A stretch of DNA of 64,000 nucleotides from Leptidea sinapis (lineage: Eukaryota; Arthropoda; Insecta; Lepidoptera; Pieridae), in contig NC_066279.1 of assembly GCF_905404315.1 (NCBI RefSeq), positions 5,468,501 to 5,532,500 on the forward strand, written 5' to 3'. The stretch's first letter is position 1. Each line of letters begins with the position of its first letter. The notes below the pieces were generated by a model. The model did no database searches. It worked only from the letters and a program-made list of their open reading frames with translations, and had not been told where the DNA came from. The position numbers and the translations under genes are program-made. Positions 46,680 to 59,200 of the stretch are shown in pieces.

Positions 46680-47879
46680 ATACATAATAAATTACGTTAT
46701 TAGTTTTCAAAATAAGCTTTTCAACGAATCCTTCATTCAAGCCAAAATGACCGCCATAGTACAAGTACAATGTAAAACATATTTCGTTGTTACAGAAACT
46801 AAACTCGTAAGTTATCAAGCAAAAACTATGCCAGTATCGAATAAATATGGAGCAAGTGCGGAATTCTTAATATTATCAAACTTGCAGAGTAACAAGCGGT
46901 TACAAAAAATATCGATCAAGGCTGTTGTGATATTGGCAACAGCGAGTTGTCTTAATATAGACATAACAGTACACGGCGGCTTTCATAGTTCATGTGATTT
47001 GGACAATGTTGCAACGGAACAATTATTATTTGTGATTTAATTGAAATTTAGTATGACCACCTGCTATTTAAGAGCATAACGACCCATTTACGTAAATAAC
47101 ATATACAAAGGAGAATAATAATAATAATACTTTATTTCATCTTTTTCTTACACTCACTGAACGTAACTTAATTTACTAAATGTACAATATCTATTGTATA
47201 ATACTAATTATTAACATCTTTTTATCGTTAATTGTAATAATGTTCAATATTATTAGAAAACGGTGTTGCAGTGATATTAAAAGGGGTGGACCTCTGACCC
47301 CGAACCTAGTTAAAACTGGATCTTCGGGGTCAGTGATTCCTCGACAAATGACAATGACCAATGAAATAATTAATAATAAATAGAAATCAAATGTGTGTGT
47401 GTGTGTTTAGGATGACCAGCATTGTATGGAGCGTTGGCTTTAACTTACAAATATTTTTGTGTCTCGATAAATGCTAGCATAATAAAATAAAGCTTGATAA
47501 TTCTTTTTTCATTCACAAAAACATTTTTCTGGTTGGAATTCCAGATTCAAAGAAGAACAATTTTAAAGAAAGTTAGGTTTGGTAAGGTTGGTAAGAAGGT
47601 AGCGCTCGTTTGCGTGATCTTAACTGTCTATTGTGCCTACCTACAGATACAGAAATTCTGAACCATAAACCAATCATGTTTAAAAAATGGTTTTGAAGCC
47701 ACGTATAAGGTATACGGTTAACAGGTATTTAATAATAATAAAGTAAGTAAAATAGAATACTTATTAATTATAAAATATATTATTATTGTCTGACACGACC
47801 ATGGCCCTTGTATCAATCTCCTTTATAATAGTAAGTGTGATTAAAAGTAAGTTTATGTATGCTTTCTGGACAGTAGAAT
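46680..47879. other. Spacer with simple repeats
   Basis: Contains AATAATAATAATAATAC at about 47116, a repeat-like stretch GGGGTGGACCTCTGACCCCG near 47283 with a partial internal complement (GGGGTCAGTG), and a short (GT)n at 47393. No gene supported. Confidence 0.4.
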
Positions 47880-47992
47880 GAGGTTTCTGGAAACTGTGGA
47901 ATGAGCTTCGATGCGCGGTGCTGTGAGTTCCAAATACCTTCCAAAAATCTGGCCTATTTTGTCCTCTACCTTAAAAAAAGCTAAGTTGACTA
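47880..47992 (+). repeat. Jockey-type LINE 3-prime end fragment
   Basis: GAAACTGTGGAATGAGCTTC and GCGCGGTGCTGTGAG then CCAAATACCTTCCAAAAATC, a decayed 110-bp piece of the family's end. Confidence 0.4.
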
Positions 47993-48356
47993 ACTCACTA
48001 ATTTATCAATATTATCTTAAAAGATAATTTAAAAGGAATTAAGAAATTAACATAAACATTTTTTCAAAGTTAATTTTTTAAATGGGTTTACCATTCTTCG
48101 TTAATTTTTAAGGCTTTTCTGGTTGTGATAACCTTTTTTTAACTGAATTATAAATAATACTGTCACTTCCGTAAAGGTCACGAAACGTTGGCTTAAATAA
48201 AATAATAATGAAAATGATCTTTCACGCAAAAATGTTATGTTAAAACACAGTTACAATTACACGCGTTAAATTCCTCAGTAAAGTTAAAACTATTTTATTA
48301 AATACTTAAATTATTTTTTTCTTATTAAACATTCCAAAATATATAATTAGGCAGCG

Positions 48357-48501
48357 AAAGAGCGAAAAGCGCGTACACCTTCCTTAAAGGCCGGCAACGC
48401 TCTTGTGATTCCTCTGGTGTTGCAAGAGAATGTGGGCGGCGGTGATCACTTAACACTAGGTGACCCGTACGCTCGTATGTTCTCCTATTCCATAAAAAAA
48501 A
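48357..48501 (+). repeat. Jockey-type LINE 3-prime end, copy 6, last 145 bp
   Basis: AAAGGCCGGCAACGCTCTTG through GGTGATCACTTAACACTAGG to the A-run, well conserved but strongly 5-prime truncated. Confidence 0.65.
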
Positions 48502-48703
48502 CTGAAAAGAAATTTACTACTTTGCGTGTAGGATCGGTAGTCTAAAATTTTATTTAACAGCGTGATTGATATTAAACCTTTCTACCTTACCTTACCTTCT
48601 TTCTAATATAAATACCATGACTAACAAGTTACTATTGTATAACAATTTTGTATAGCGTACAGTATACATAATGTTAGGCTATATATACATATATATATTT
48701 ATA

Positions 48704-48895
48704 CATCTAGATAGAATCTCTTACTGTTAGTCAACCGATAAGAACAGGCCAGGAATATTAGTGCAGTGTGCGTGACAAGCAACGTATTACGCTCGCGATT
48801 TCTATGACACTTTATGTTAGTGTGCGTGAATTGCTCAAAATAGACGTTAGTTCTAAAGTGCATTTTTTTCAACTGTATGAATATCTATCTAGACG
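48704..48895 (+). mobile_element. Tc1/mariner-like MITE, copy 4
   Basis: CATCTAGATAGA...TCTATCTAGACG with TA on each side (48702-48703, 48896-48897), 192 bp. Confidence 0.75.
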
Positions 48896-49179
48896 TATAA
48901 TTATGATCTAAGGCTACTAACAATAATTGGATATGTTTTAAAATTCTGTTAATCAGTATGGGAATAGAAGGTTACTTATTTTTTCATAACATTAAGCATT
49001 GAGACATTTCTTTGAAGAAATTTATCAAGGTACTTGTCGTTGTTGTATAGAGTTTTATCATATGTACTATTGTGACATGGAATGGGAAGGTTTATTGTGC
49101 AATTTATTATGAAGAAACATTTGTACTAACGTAACATACATGGTAGTATGTAGTTCGTGAAATCATCAACGTCATAATT

Positions 49180-49222
49180 TCAGCCGGAAGACGTCTACTA
49201 GCAGTAGACGGCAAAGGCCTCG
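49180..49222 (-). repeat. LINE 3-prime end fragment (CCGGAAGACGT family)
   Basis: TCAGCCGGAAGACGTCTACT then GGCAAAGGCCTCG, only the last 40 bp of the element. Confidence 0.5.
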
Positions 49223-49573
49223 TTCAAAATTAACTTAAGCTTCAAATCTTTTTGATCTCATTCATGTAGGTCACGGAAATGACACTTATGAATGTCAGAA
49301 AAAAAAATTATTGAATCTACCGCTACTTTGTAACGGGTCACTCTTTTAAGTCAAGATTTACATTTTCATCATTTTACAAATAATTGTAATTACAATATAT
49401 GTAAAATGATGCAACAAAAATACTCAAACGTCAAATAATTTAAGAAAAAATAAATAAATGTAAATTAATACATGAAAACAAGAGTTATTGAGTACAGTAG
49501 ATGCATCAATCCACACATGCCGTAAATAAATAGCCGTATTTTGTGACCATTTTATTAGCAATTATATAATATA

Positions 49574-49895
49574 CTAGCTGACCCAGCAAACGTTGTATTG
49601 CCGATATTAAAATCGCGATACAAAAGTAACTGTTGATTGTAGATGGGTGAAAATTAGAAGTTGTATGTATTTTTTAATGTTGACTCATAATCAAACAAAT
49701 TAAAAAAAAAATGTCAAAAAATTAAAAAAAAAATTGGCGTGGACCACCATTAACATTTAGGGGGATGGAAAATAGATGTTGTCCAATTCTCAGACCTACC
49801 CAATATGCACTCAAAACTTCATGAGAATCGGTCAAGCCGTTTCGAAGGAGTTTAATTACAAACACCGCGACATGAGAATTTTTTATATTAGATAG
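49574..49895 (+). repeat. CAGCAAACGTTGTATTG repeat, copy 3
   Basis: From CTAGCTGACCCAGCAAACG to TTTTATATTAGATAG; internal TGAGAATCGGTCAAGCCGTT resembles many LINE 3-prime UTRs. Confidence 0.65.
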
Positions 49896-50399
49896 TAACA
49901 TTTAATTTTAAATCACCTGCCAGCACAAGTAGTGCCTATTCATGGGCCGTCATGCTCTGGGCCAGCCATCGCCTCCCTCGACCATATTTTAGGGAAGGGA
50001 ACGACCCGTTCCATGTCGCCGCTACAAGCAGTTACTTTAGTTAAGTTACTTACTTAATACGTAATCAATATATCAAATAGTTATGTAAGATCTTAACATC
50101 GTGTTTTCTTTTAAATTTATTTTCTAAACAAATTTCATTCAAAGTCGTTTTTATGTAATTAGTATTCATTACATAAACAGCCAAATTAAATGTACTGTTA
50201 TGTCTAATTCAATCTAACTACGTGACGGGGTTGGCAATCATATGTTAATAGTCTAATCTTTAGAAACTCGACTCATAGGTCGCATCAGGTACCTATTCAA
50301 TTTACTTTATTCATAAAAACTTCTACAAGTTTTAGTTCAGGTCAAATGAAAGTAACTAAAATAATATTGAAATGCCTTCAAAATTTGTTTTAGGTTTTA

Positions 50400-51003
50400 G
50401 GGTTTCGTTGCCAAATGGCAAAAACGGAACCCTTATAGATTCGCCATGTCTGTCTGTCTGTCCGTGTACTTGTATACTTTTTTCCTAAACTATATGAACT
50501 ATACTCTTGAAACTTGGTAAGTAGATGTATTCTGGGAACCGCAGATCCCCATACTCAGTACTGAAACCCAATTTTTTTTTTCATCAAACCCATACGGGTA
50601 TCTGTGGATAGGTCCTCCAAAATGATATTGACGTTTCTAATATATTTGTTTTCTAAACTGAATAGTTTGTGTGAGAGACAATTCCAAAGCGGCAAAATGG
50701 GTCCCCCCCACTGTAACTTCAAAAATAAGAGAATGATAAAACTAAAACAATATATGGTGTAAATTACCATGCAAACTTCCATCAAAAATTGGCTTGAACG
50801 AGATCTAGTAAGTAGTTTGTTTTTTAATACGTATAAATGATGAGACTTCAATTGCACTGTATGATTTTGGGCAAAGATTTTCTACCTTTTCCATTTAAAT
50901 AATTTAATATCATTTTCCTTTCTATATAAGTTTTATATTATGTTACTTGCTACTACGGAACCCTTCATGGGTGAGTCTGACTCGCACTTGGTCGCTTTTT
51001 TTT
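50400..51003 (+). repeat. ACGGAACCC repeat, copy 1
   Basis: Head GGGTTTCGTTGCCAAATGGC and AAAAACGGAACCC, a TGTCTGTCTGTC run, TTGAAACTTGGTAAG, and end ACGGAACCCTTCATGGGTG with GACTCGCACTTGGTCGC. A second, decayed copy is at 56865-57015. Confidence 0.65.
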
Positions 51004-51744
51004 ATAAGCGTTTCTTACAGGCCAGTAAAAAAGAAACTTTTATAAAATCTAAACCATTCCATTGTCTTGGCACATTTGACCGACTCAGAATGAGAGGCAA
51101 AATTTCTTGTTAGTTGCCCATAAATTTTTCCAGATTTTTATTGAAGTGAAACTTCTATACAGGAGTAAGTAAGCTGGTGAATGTGTGACGAGAGCGTTAC
51201 GAAAAGTGTGATGGAGCGAAACATTCGGAACTTGGATTTTGTTAACATATTTTTTTTAAATATTTTTCCTTGAAATAATATATGTTTTTAAGTATTGACG
51301 GGAAGCTTCGAAATATTAGTTTTTAAACTTGGTCCCTTGAAGTTTTACTTCTACTATGTGTTATGCACACATTTCTATTATTCCATTTCGTTCTTAAACG
51401 TTATGTTCACAAATTTTTCGTCAATAAACAATTTTGAAAATATCTTGTATTTTTTGTTAACTAATTTTAATCTTAATACATATTCTTTTTCTGTTTGTTT
51501 TAATGATGACAAGTCTTAAAAGAATGCCATGAATTTTTTCTAAAACAATTTGTGGCTATTTTCGTTATTTCTTTCAATATGAAGATAGCTAGGCGATGTA
51601 TTTAATTCTCAACAGTACAAAACAAAGAAACAAAACACGTATTCATGTGAGGCTTGTCATAACAACAAATGTATAGGTATAGGTCCATGGGGGATAGGGT
51701 AACTCTTAGCACTATCACTATTGAAAAAGGTTATGGTTTCTCAA

Positions 51745-52075
51745 AAAAGAAATGGAGAGACCTATGATCGGTGTCTCCCTGCGAGATCACATCAGAAATG
51801 AGGGGATCTGTAGGAGAACCAAAAGTAACGACATAGCCCAAATGTTTGCGAAACTGAAGTGGCAGTACGCAGGGCACATAGGTCGACGGACAGATGGCCG
51901 TTGGGGCGGCAAAGTCCTAGAATGGCGACAACATACCGGAAGACGTAGTTCTAGGGTGGGGCACAAGATGATCAAGATCGCCGAAATACATTGTATAAGG
52001 GCAGCGCAGGAGCGATCGTCGTGGAGTTCTTTGGTGAGACCTATGTCCAGTGGGCGTCTTCCGGCTAACATGATG
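51745..52075 (+). pseudogene. LINE RT C-terminus and 3-prime end (CCGGAAGACGT family), copy 3
   Basis: Uninterrupted frame: ERPMIGVSLRDHIRNEGICR, AKLKWQYAGHIGRRTDGRWG, KVLEWRQHTGRRSSRVG, then AQERSSWSSL and SGRLPAN. The KLKW.(Y/W)AGH..RR.D.RW pattern is typical of LINE reverse-transcriptase tails. 5-prime truncated. Confidence 0.75.
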
Positions 52076-54186
52076 AAGCACTATCAAAATTGACTAGCTC
52101 ATTTCCTCTGTCTAACATATAGATTAACTAGTCGTTTCTAGATTTATTTTTGATTAGTAAGGGTTGGATTGCCTTCCGGGTAAGAAGCAATTCTGGTATT
52201 ATGATAACTAATTATTTTTCGGTCGGCACCATATGATTGAAGATAGTATTACCAACACGTTCATTTGCATATCTTTGCAAAGATGCAAGCCAGATAATCT
52301 CGTTTTCCTCTTTCCATTGTTATGTTAATAAAACGATCTGAAATCTAGACGATCATAAATTTCTGATAATTAACATACATTCTTAGATATACTTGGTACA
52401 ATAAGAGCTTTATTACAATTTAGATTAGAATTCATTTTATTTGTAATTTTTCTCAAAAGGATTAAAAAAAAGTTTAAACATTTACAAAATCACATACAAA
52501 TATTTAGCTTTGTAACTTTTAATATCATCTAACTATTGTATCTGAAAAATTTTTGCATAGCTTTTAATTGATTTAACCCTTATTCGTTTTTTTATACATA
52601 AGGATAGTCTAAGTTACTTAACTTGAGCCAATTAGTGTCCCGCCGTTATTAGTCCAGCCGGATAAGATCATTAAAAAACATGCCAAATTCAATAGATTCA
52701 TATAATGCATTAAGTCAAAATCATTAACGTTTATATCATGAAGGTATGATATAGGGTAAATTTATTAGATACCACAATTCGTACACTTAGAATATATTAC
52801 AGCGTATAGAAGACGTGGCAGTCTGGTAATGTGTGTTTTCATTTGTTGCGTTATCTATTTTATTATCATTAAAAATACTAAGGAGCTAATTTCAAGAGTG
52901 GGGGACTGTTTATGACTTGTCCATCGAAATCGGTATCGGTAATCAATACAGTAACACATTCTTTGTCTCACAAGCTTTGTTTGTTTATGTGCAAATAAAT
53001 ATATTGATTTTCTAATAAATTAAAATAAATGACATGCTATACGTAAAGACAAATTACGTACAAATTACGAAAATAAAAAAAAACGAAATATCGAACATGC
53101 CAAAAATTACACCATTATAAGCTTCGACTGCTCGAAACTATACATTGCTCCAGCTGATAAAAATATTCTTGGTCTATAAGCAGCAATGTAAAACATTTAT
53201 TCTGTTGATTTTTGATTCGCACAGTGACTGTTCGACTAAGGGTAAAAGTGTGCTTACATTGTATTTATGCACACTTTTGCCATTCTGCGAATGATATGTC
53301 CTTAAATGTGTATAGAATGTCATTGATTAAAATGGATAAGTTTTTGAAACTGTCCCGTTACTTAAACAAATAAGTTACTTACAGTAATCCATCTGCTTAC
53401 ACTTCTAAGATTGAGATATAAAAACCTATAAATTAAACTAAGTATGGCATTAAATTTAAAACTGTGAGGCAGAATTGACATGTAATATATTGATCTCACA
53501 TATATGAGCTACTCGAAACACAGTCACATATCGATTTTCGTAACATTTGATTTACAAACGAATGATTTTGACTGTGATTGATGTTCATGATGAAAATGCG
53601 TCGAAATAATGACACTTTACAACTTAGTACGTAAGACAAATAATAAATCAGTTTATATTGGGTAATTTGGCTCTCTATATATAAATCAATGGAAAAACGT
53701 ACTTGTTCTAGTTTTAAGTAATATATTTTTTTTTTAAATTTCAGCTAAAGCTTATACTATTTTTTATTATTATAAACACAATTATATTATAGTACAGAGA
53801 TGTTGACTCGCCGAATTCTGAAAAACATAACATATGGATGATTATTGATTTTTGCAAAATAACGCCTAATTTAATTAACTTTCTTACCTCTATAAATAGT
53901 GAAAATACTTGGTTGCTTAGCTAAGCCTCAAAACATCCATTACTCAAAATCTAAGTAAGCCCTCTACGAGTATAAGTCGATTAAATAACTTTTCCCTAGA
54001 AAGTTTTTCAATAGATATTTTCCTTAGACAATTATTCAAATAGTTTAGTTAAGCCACCTTTCTTATTCAAAATTAATCAATATCGGCCTAACCATGTACA
54101 TTTTAAATTATAGACCATTTTTTATAAGTAAATTCTTCCTCTGAACTCAAGTGGAGTTTAGTTGGGGTTGGTGTATTGTACAAAGG
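52076..54186. other. Spacer with two hairpins
   Basis: AT-rich, no gene or named repeat. 53141-53190 and 53241-53281 contain short inverted repeats (ACATTGCT/AGCAATGT; GTAAAAGTGTGC/GCACACTTTTGC). Confidence 0.4.
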
Positions 54187-54477
54187 TTTTTATTTATGAA
54201 AATACGGGACGAGACTAACAGGACGTTCAGCTAATGGTAATTGATACGCCGCTCAGGATTCTTAAAAAGCCCAATAATTCTGAGTGGCACTACAATTGCG
54301 CTCGTCACCTTGAGATATAAGATGTTATGTCTTATATGCCCAGTAATTTCACTAGTTACGGCGCCCTTCAGACCGAAACACAGTAAAGTTCACTCATTAC
54401 TGCTTCACAGCAGAAATAGGCGCCGTTGTGGTACCCATAATATCGGTGGCATTCTATGCAAAGGAGCCTCCCACTGG
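54187..54477 (-). repeat. CAGTGGGAGGCT repeat, copy 7
   Basis: Reverse copy from TATTTATGAAAATACGGGAC to GGAGCCTCCCACTGG. Confidence 0.75.
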
Positions 54478-54559
54478 TAAGGTGGGGCATCTACTACTAA
54501 ATATGTCACGGGGAGTGTTCAGAGTAGTTGTTCAGGCAAAGGATTATTTCACCACCACA

Positions 54560-54795
54560 TAACATCAACATGCGAAATTTAACCCGCATCAGGTTGATGT
54601 CTATCATTCCAAAACCATGTGTTTCGCAAGAAACTTTTTGCTTTACATAGCCACCTTGTAGAACTATCTGATCTTTAAGTCTAGAGCATTTTCCCATCTT
54701 AAATGCTACAAATGAATCTCTTGTAGTACAAACGTCAAGGGCGTTCTAGTTTTAATTTTCCATCAGGCGAATAATTTGCTTACTTACCACCTCAT
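54560..54795 (+). pseudogene. Jockey-like LINE 3-prime end, second subfamily, decayed
   Basis: The + strand reads HSKTMCFARNFLLYIATL then a stop, the FVRNFLPRTATLWN region of the RT tail, and TTAAATGCTACAAATG/CATCAGGCGAATAATTTGC of the UTR. Confidence 0.55.
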
Positions 54796-54807
54796 ATATA
54801 AACAAAT

Positions 54808-55187
54808 AGCTGACCCGACAGACGTTGCTCTGTACATAATAAATAAAATACTTTTTTTTTCTGAATTTGTCAACAATATATCATAACAGCAAGAATTTAT
54901 TTGTATAATATGCTCCCTGTTGTTACAATAAAATTGTTTCACAGCAGAACTGTCAAACCGTGCGTCAATAAATTGTCTAATAGAACATATGCCCATACAA
55001 ATCAAATATTGGAAATAAGAATATTTATGCATCCCTAATCGAAATAAAAACTTTCCTATGTCTCAAGATGGACTAAAGTGCACTCCATGAAGTACTCCCC
55101 GATTTGAAACGATTGAAATCCGTTCATTAGTGTAGGAGTGCACTGGAAACAAACAACAGGACACTGGATTTTTATATATTAAGATAG
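54808..55187 (+). repeat. AGCTGACMCGACAGACGTTG repeat, copy 2
   Basis: Full counterpart of 15072-15436, starting AGCTGACCCGACAGACGTTG and ending GGACACTGGATTTTTATA. Confidence 0.65.
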
Positions 55188-55577
55188 TCGAAATGTCTGA
55201 AACACTGTTTAGGTTCTACTGTATTTTATTTAAGTTGAACATTGAGGCCTTGGGAAAATAGAATTGCAGACAAAATCAATACAAAAACTACTACTCCAAT
55301 TAATAGTTAGAACGCACGTATGTTAAATTAATTATTCTCAGTTCTATTTCATGTGCACGTATGAACTATATGAAGGTATTTGTATTTTGATAGAAATAAG
55401 CCTATTCTCAGGTTTGTACACGAGATAGATTTAATATGGATAAGCCGTATATCTAAGAAATATCTTTAATAAATTTTTAATAACCTTAACACTTTTGACT
55501 TGTTGATTTAAAATTAAGTGGTATTATGAAGTATTAAGAAACTCCGATCGATCAGCAGATCGTTCAAATCAAATCAA

Positions 55578-55790
55578 AATTCTTGAAAAATCAAGAATTT
55601 GGAGCGGGATAATAATTGCGCTCGTCATATTGATATATAAGATGTAAAGTCTCATTAGCCCAAAAATTTTACTAGTTACGGTGACCAAATCCCAAATACT
55701 GCTTGTACAATACTGAAAGGGGCTGAAAAAAGAGCCACTGTGGATCATTTTGGTAGCATTCTCCATCCATTAGAAGTCTCTCACTTGTAA
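55578..55790 (-). repeat. CAGTGGGAGGCT repeat, copy 8, highly diverged
   Basis: AATTGCGCTCGTCATATTGA, AAGATGTAAAGTCTCATTAG and TTTTACTAGTTACGGTGACC match the family complement; the head is barely recognisable. Confidence 0.5.
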
Positions 55791-55795
55791 ACTGA

Positions 55796-56197
55796 CACAA
55801 TGAAAGGAGATAAGACATAATCCTATCTTGAACCACACGGAATAAGTATGTGAGTTAAGTAATATAAGAGTTTGCTCTCAAGTTCTCTGCATACAGTACC
55901 TCCATAACCAACTTGAAAATGTGATCTAGCTACACTTAACATTTGAGCCGATTTGATAACGATTCAATCTTAGATTTTTCATATTATTCATTTAGAAAGA
56001 TTTTCATTTTCATTCATTTCAGAAATAAATGAAAGCAAACAAAACTATATTGTTTGATTTGAGATAAAAATAGAACAGTCATATCCATATTATAACTTAT
56101 GATCTAGATTCATATCGGGCAGCGCCCACTGTGCGTATATCTAACATTTGTAGTAATATCTAAGGTCTGTACCTATAGGACATAGGTCCGCAACCTG
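55796..56197. other. Upstream region of gene C
   Basis: AT-rich promoter-proximal DNA, no repeat recognised. Confidence 0.4.
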
Positions 56198-56205
56198 TAT
56201 ATAAA
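56198..56205 (+). promoter_or_regulatory. TATA box of cuticular gene C
   Basis: TATATAAA about 90 bp before the ATG at 56289. No clear TCAGT initiator at the expected distance. Confidence 0.6.
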
Positions 56206-56288
56206 CGCTAGTTATCTCGGATTAAGACACATATCGAGCCCTACAGCTTGCACTAGTCTAACGTTTCTGAGCTAGAAAATAGATTAAA

Positions 56289-59200
56289 ATGTTCGCAAAG
56301 GTAATAAATAGTATTTTAATATTAATCATTATAGATTTTATTCTTTTCTTTTCTTTAACGTGAGTGTTGTCATTTAAATAAAAACCTTTTAAAAGGATAA
56401 AAACGCGTCTAATTGTAACTGTGTTTTTACATTACTGTTTCAGTAAAAGTCACTGAAAACTTGTAACTTTTACTCAAAAAATAAAGTAACAGATTAATAA
56501 ATATTTTTTTGACGCAACAGGTTGATTTTTTTTTAATGAACATGAATTTTAATAATTTAATTAATTTCAAGCCATTACTAAATTACTTTTTCTTTCAGGC
56601 CATAGTAGCGTGCGCGCTTTTGGTTGTGGTTCATGGAGGACTTATTGCTAGTCCCCATGGAGCCGTGTCTTCACAAAGCATTGTCCTCGGTCACCCAGCT
56701 CCAGCTTATGCTGCACCTGCGTATGCTGCACCAGCCTATGCTGCACCAGCTCTTGCCGCCCCAGCTTATGGACTCGGATATGGTTTAGGTAACACTTTTA
56801 ATTATTTATGACTGAAAGTAATTACCGCAACCTATACTCTCTTGCAATACCATTGTCTGCTTTTTAGCATTCCCTTTGTCGTTTCCTTTTGGCGTTCGTT
56901 GTGATTCGTCATGTCTGTTTATCTGTCCGTTCTTAAGTCACAGCCTCTTTTTTCCAAAACTATAAGAACTATACTGTTGAAACTTGGTAAGCAGATGTAT
57001 TTTATGAACCGGATTAAGCTTTTCACACAAAAATTTTCACACAAAGCATCTCTCTAAAATTTTTGGAAGTTTGACAAAAACCTTAATACATATAACGATT
57101 GGGTTATTTTGGAATGACTTTACTTCTCATTTATTAATCCCAGTTGCGTAGGGTCCGGGCTAGCCCCAATGGTATTTTAAGGTAATTTTCTCACAGGTTC
57201 GATTGTCAGTACCTGAACTACTGCTGTTTGATACATGTGCTGACAAGCCGATCCTGTCCTAGATTAGGAAGGTTTAGATTTTAAGATATTTTGTACTAAC
57301 ACTAGGTTTTAAGTTACTTTGTTACGAACACATTATGATCCTTTGTTTGTCGAAATAAAGAATTTATTATTAGTTAAGATTATTTGGATGTGACCAATAC
57401 TTTATTAATGATTATGATTCTCATCAGGACACGGTGCTGTCGTTGCCCACGCCCCCATCGCTCACGCAGTCGCAGCCCCAGTTGAAGTATACGTGAGTAT
57501 TGTACTCCATTTGTTTTCTAATAATATAAGATAATTTATACATCAAGATAAAGCCTCTTGCTGTTTGAAAAAAAAAATAGGCCAGGCTTATCATTTTAGT
57601 GTGCGTGATAAGCTACGTCTTACACTGTGTGTAAGTCTGTGTGCATTGCTAGACATAGAGGTTAACATAGAGGTTAACTGTCAACTTTAATTTTTTTCGA
57701 CGTTTTCACATCTGTACCAGTTTATCTTGACAAATAAATGATCTAAACTAATAATATATTCTGGGCAAGTAATTGAATCCGTGGATTAATGAGGGACAAG
57801 TTTTCCCTCGCTTACAGTAAACTACTGTCCATAATGATTGCTTTAAGACCTATTTCTTACATTTAACAGTGAAATCCTCAGGGGGTATCGTCCTCGCTCT
57901 TTGATAGCATTTACTTTAGACTCCAGTAGGAAGTGTCAGTCAGGAGTCTGCACAGACTGAATTACTAAGTCCAATTTTGGCTCAGTCTATTCAGATTGGT
58001 AGCTATAGGTTCCTAGTTGTTTTCTGCTCATGTTTATATAATAATTAGTTATTTGTTTCACAAAAAGTACTTTTTACATAAATTATATACATTATATAAC
58101 AATGCTCAGTATATTAATAATGTTTAATCAGCTGGAGCCGAACTAGGAGGAACCTGTATTTCGGCTCACAGAGCCAATCTTTTAGATCCAAATTAAACAA
58201 CCAACTTCACTGCAGAAGCAGCTTTGCTTGCCGGATGACCCGGTAATAGGACTCTTAGTGGTTCAAGAAGTCTGTGGCATTAAACATTATAAGAATTTAA
58301 TAGGTATTCGAACGAAAATTTAGTTGTATTATAAGATTCACAAATGTCAAAAATAAGAAGTAAGCAGATTCTATCTGGCGTACATTTAGCGTTATTTGGG
58401 TACGCGCAAAACAAAATCAAACTACTCTACAGTATAATGGTATACTTCTCATATTAGTTACGGTAACCGCTCTAGATTGGTGATGTTGCCTATACTCTAT
58501 TGTTTTGCTTGTCAAGAGAGTTCGTAGGAATGGATAGTAACCCAGACATTAAAAAAAAATACAAAAGGTTTCTACTTAAAAATTCATATTGGATGGATTA
58601 ATTTTTATATTTAATTTAAGCCTTTCGAATAGATTTTTCTTTATTTACAGCAGCGTCTCTTCAAAATTTTTTTGCGCACGCTAAAAGCCACAAGTTGATG
58701 CATTTGAAGCTACAATTTGGTGTACCTTTTTTAAATTTCATACTATTATACATAACTTTCAATTTTTAAGGTTTGAAGTAAATTCCAGACATAATGTACG
58801 TATGTACATTATTGTATATTTTATTAAAAAGAGCGAAAAAAAGGATGCTAGGAGAGTTTCTTGCGCTGTTTCTTCTCTCTCAGAGCGCCATTTGTTTCCG
58901 AAGAGGTATGAGTATCTAGTATATAAGAAATGACATCAAAAAGAATTTAAAAGGAACAAATTAGAGAAAATAAATGTTTATTATGCCGAACGAATCTGTA
59001 GTGTCTACATATCATAAACGAATAATGATGGATTTTTTCGACCAGTCACACCCTCGGTACCAATTCAACTATGGAGTCGCTGATGGGCACACCGGTGACC
59101 GCAAGAGCCAGTGGGAAACCCGTGATGGAGATGTTGTCAAGGGACAGTACCAGCTCGTCGAACCTGATGGCACCATCCGTACCGTCAACTACTCCGCTGA

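Noticed and set aside
46645..47040. A 131-codon open frame as a gene
   Set aside because: It begins inside a dispersed repeat tail and shows no motif, signal peptide or splice context.
58974..59045. N-terminal extension of gene C exon 4
   Set aside because: The exon-start pattern SHP(R/K)Y matches gene D exactly at an AG acceptor, and the extension lacks cuticle-protein character.
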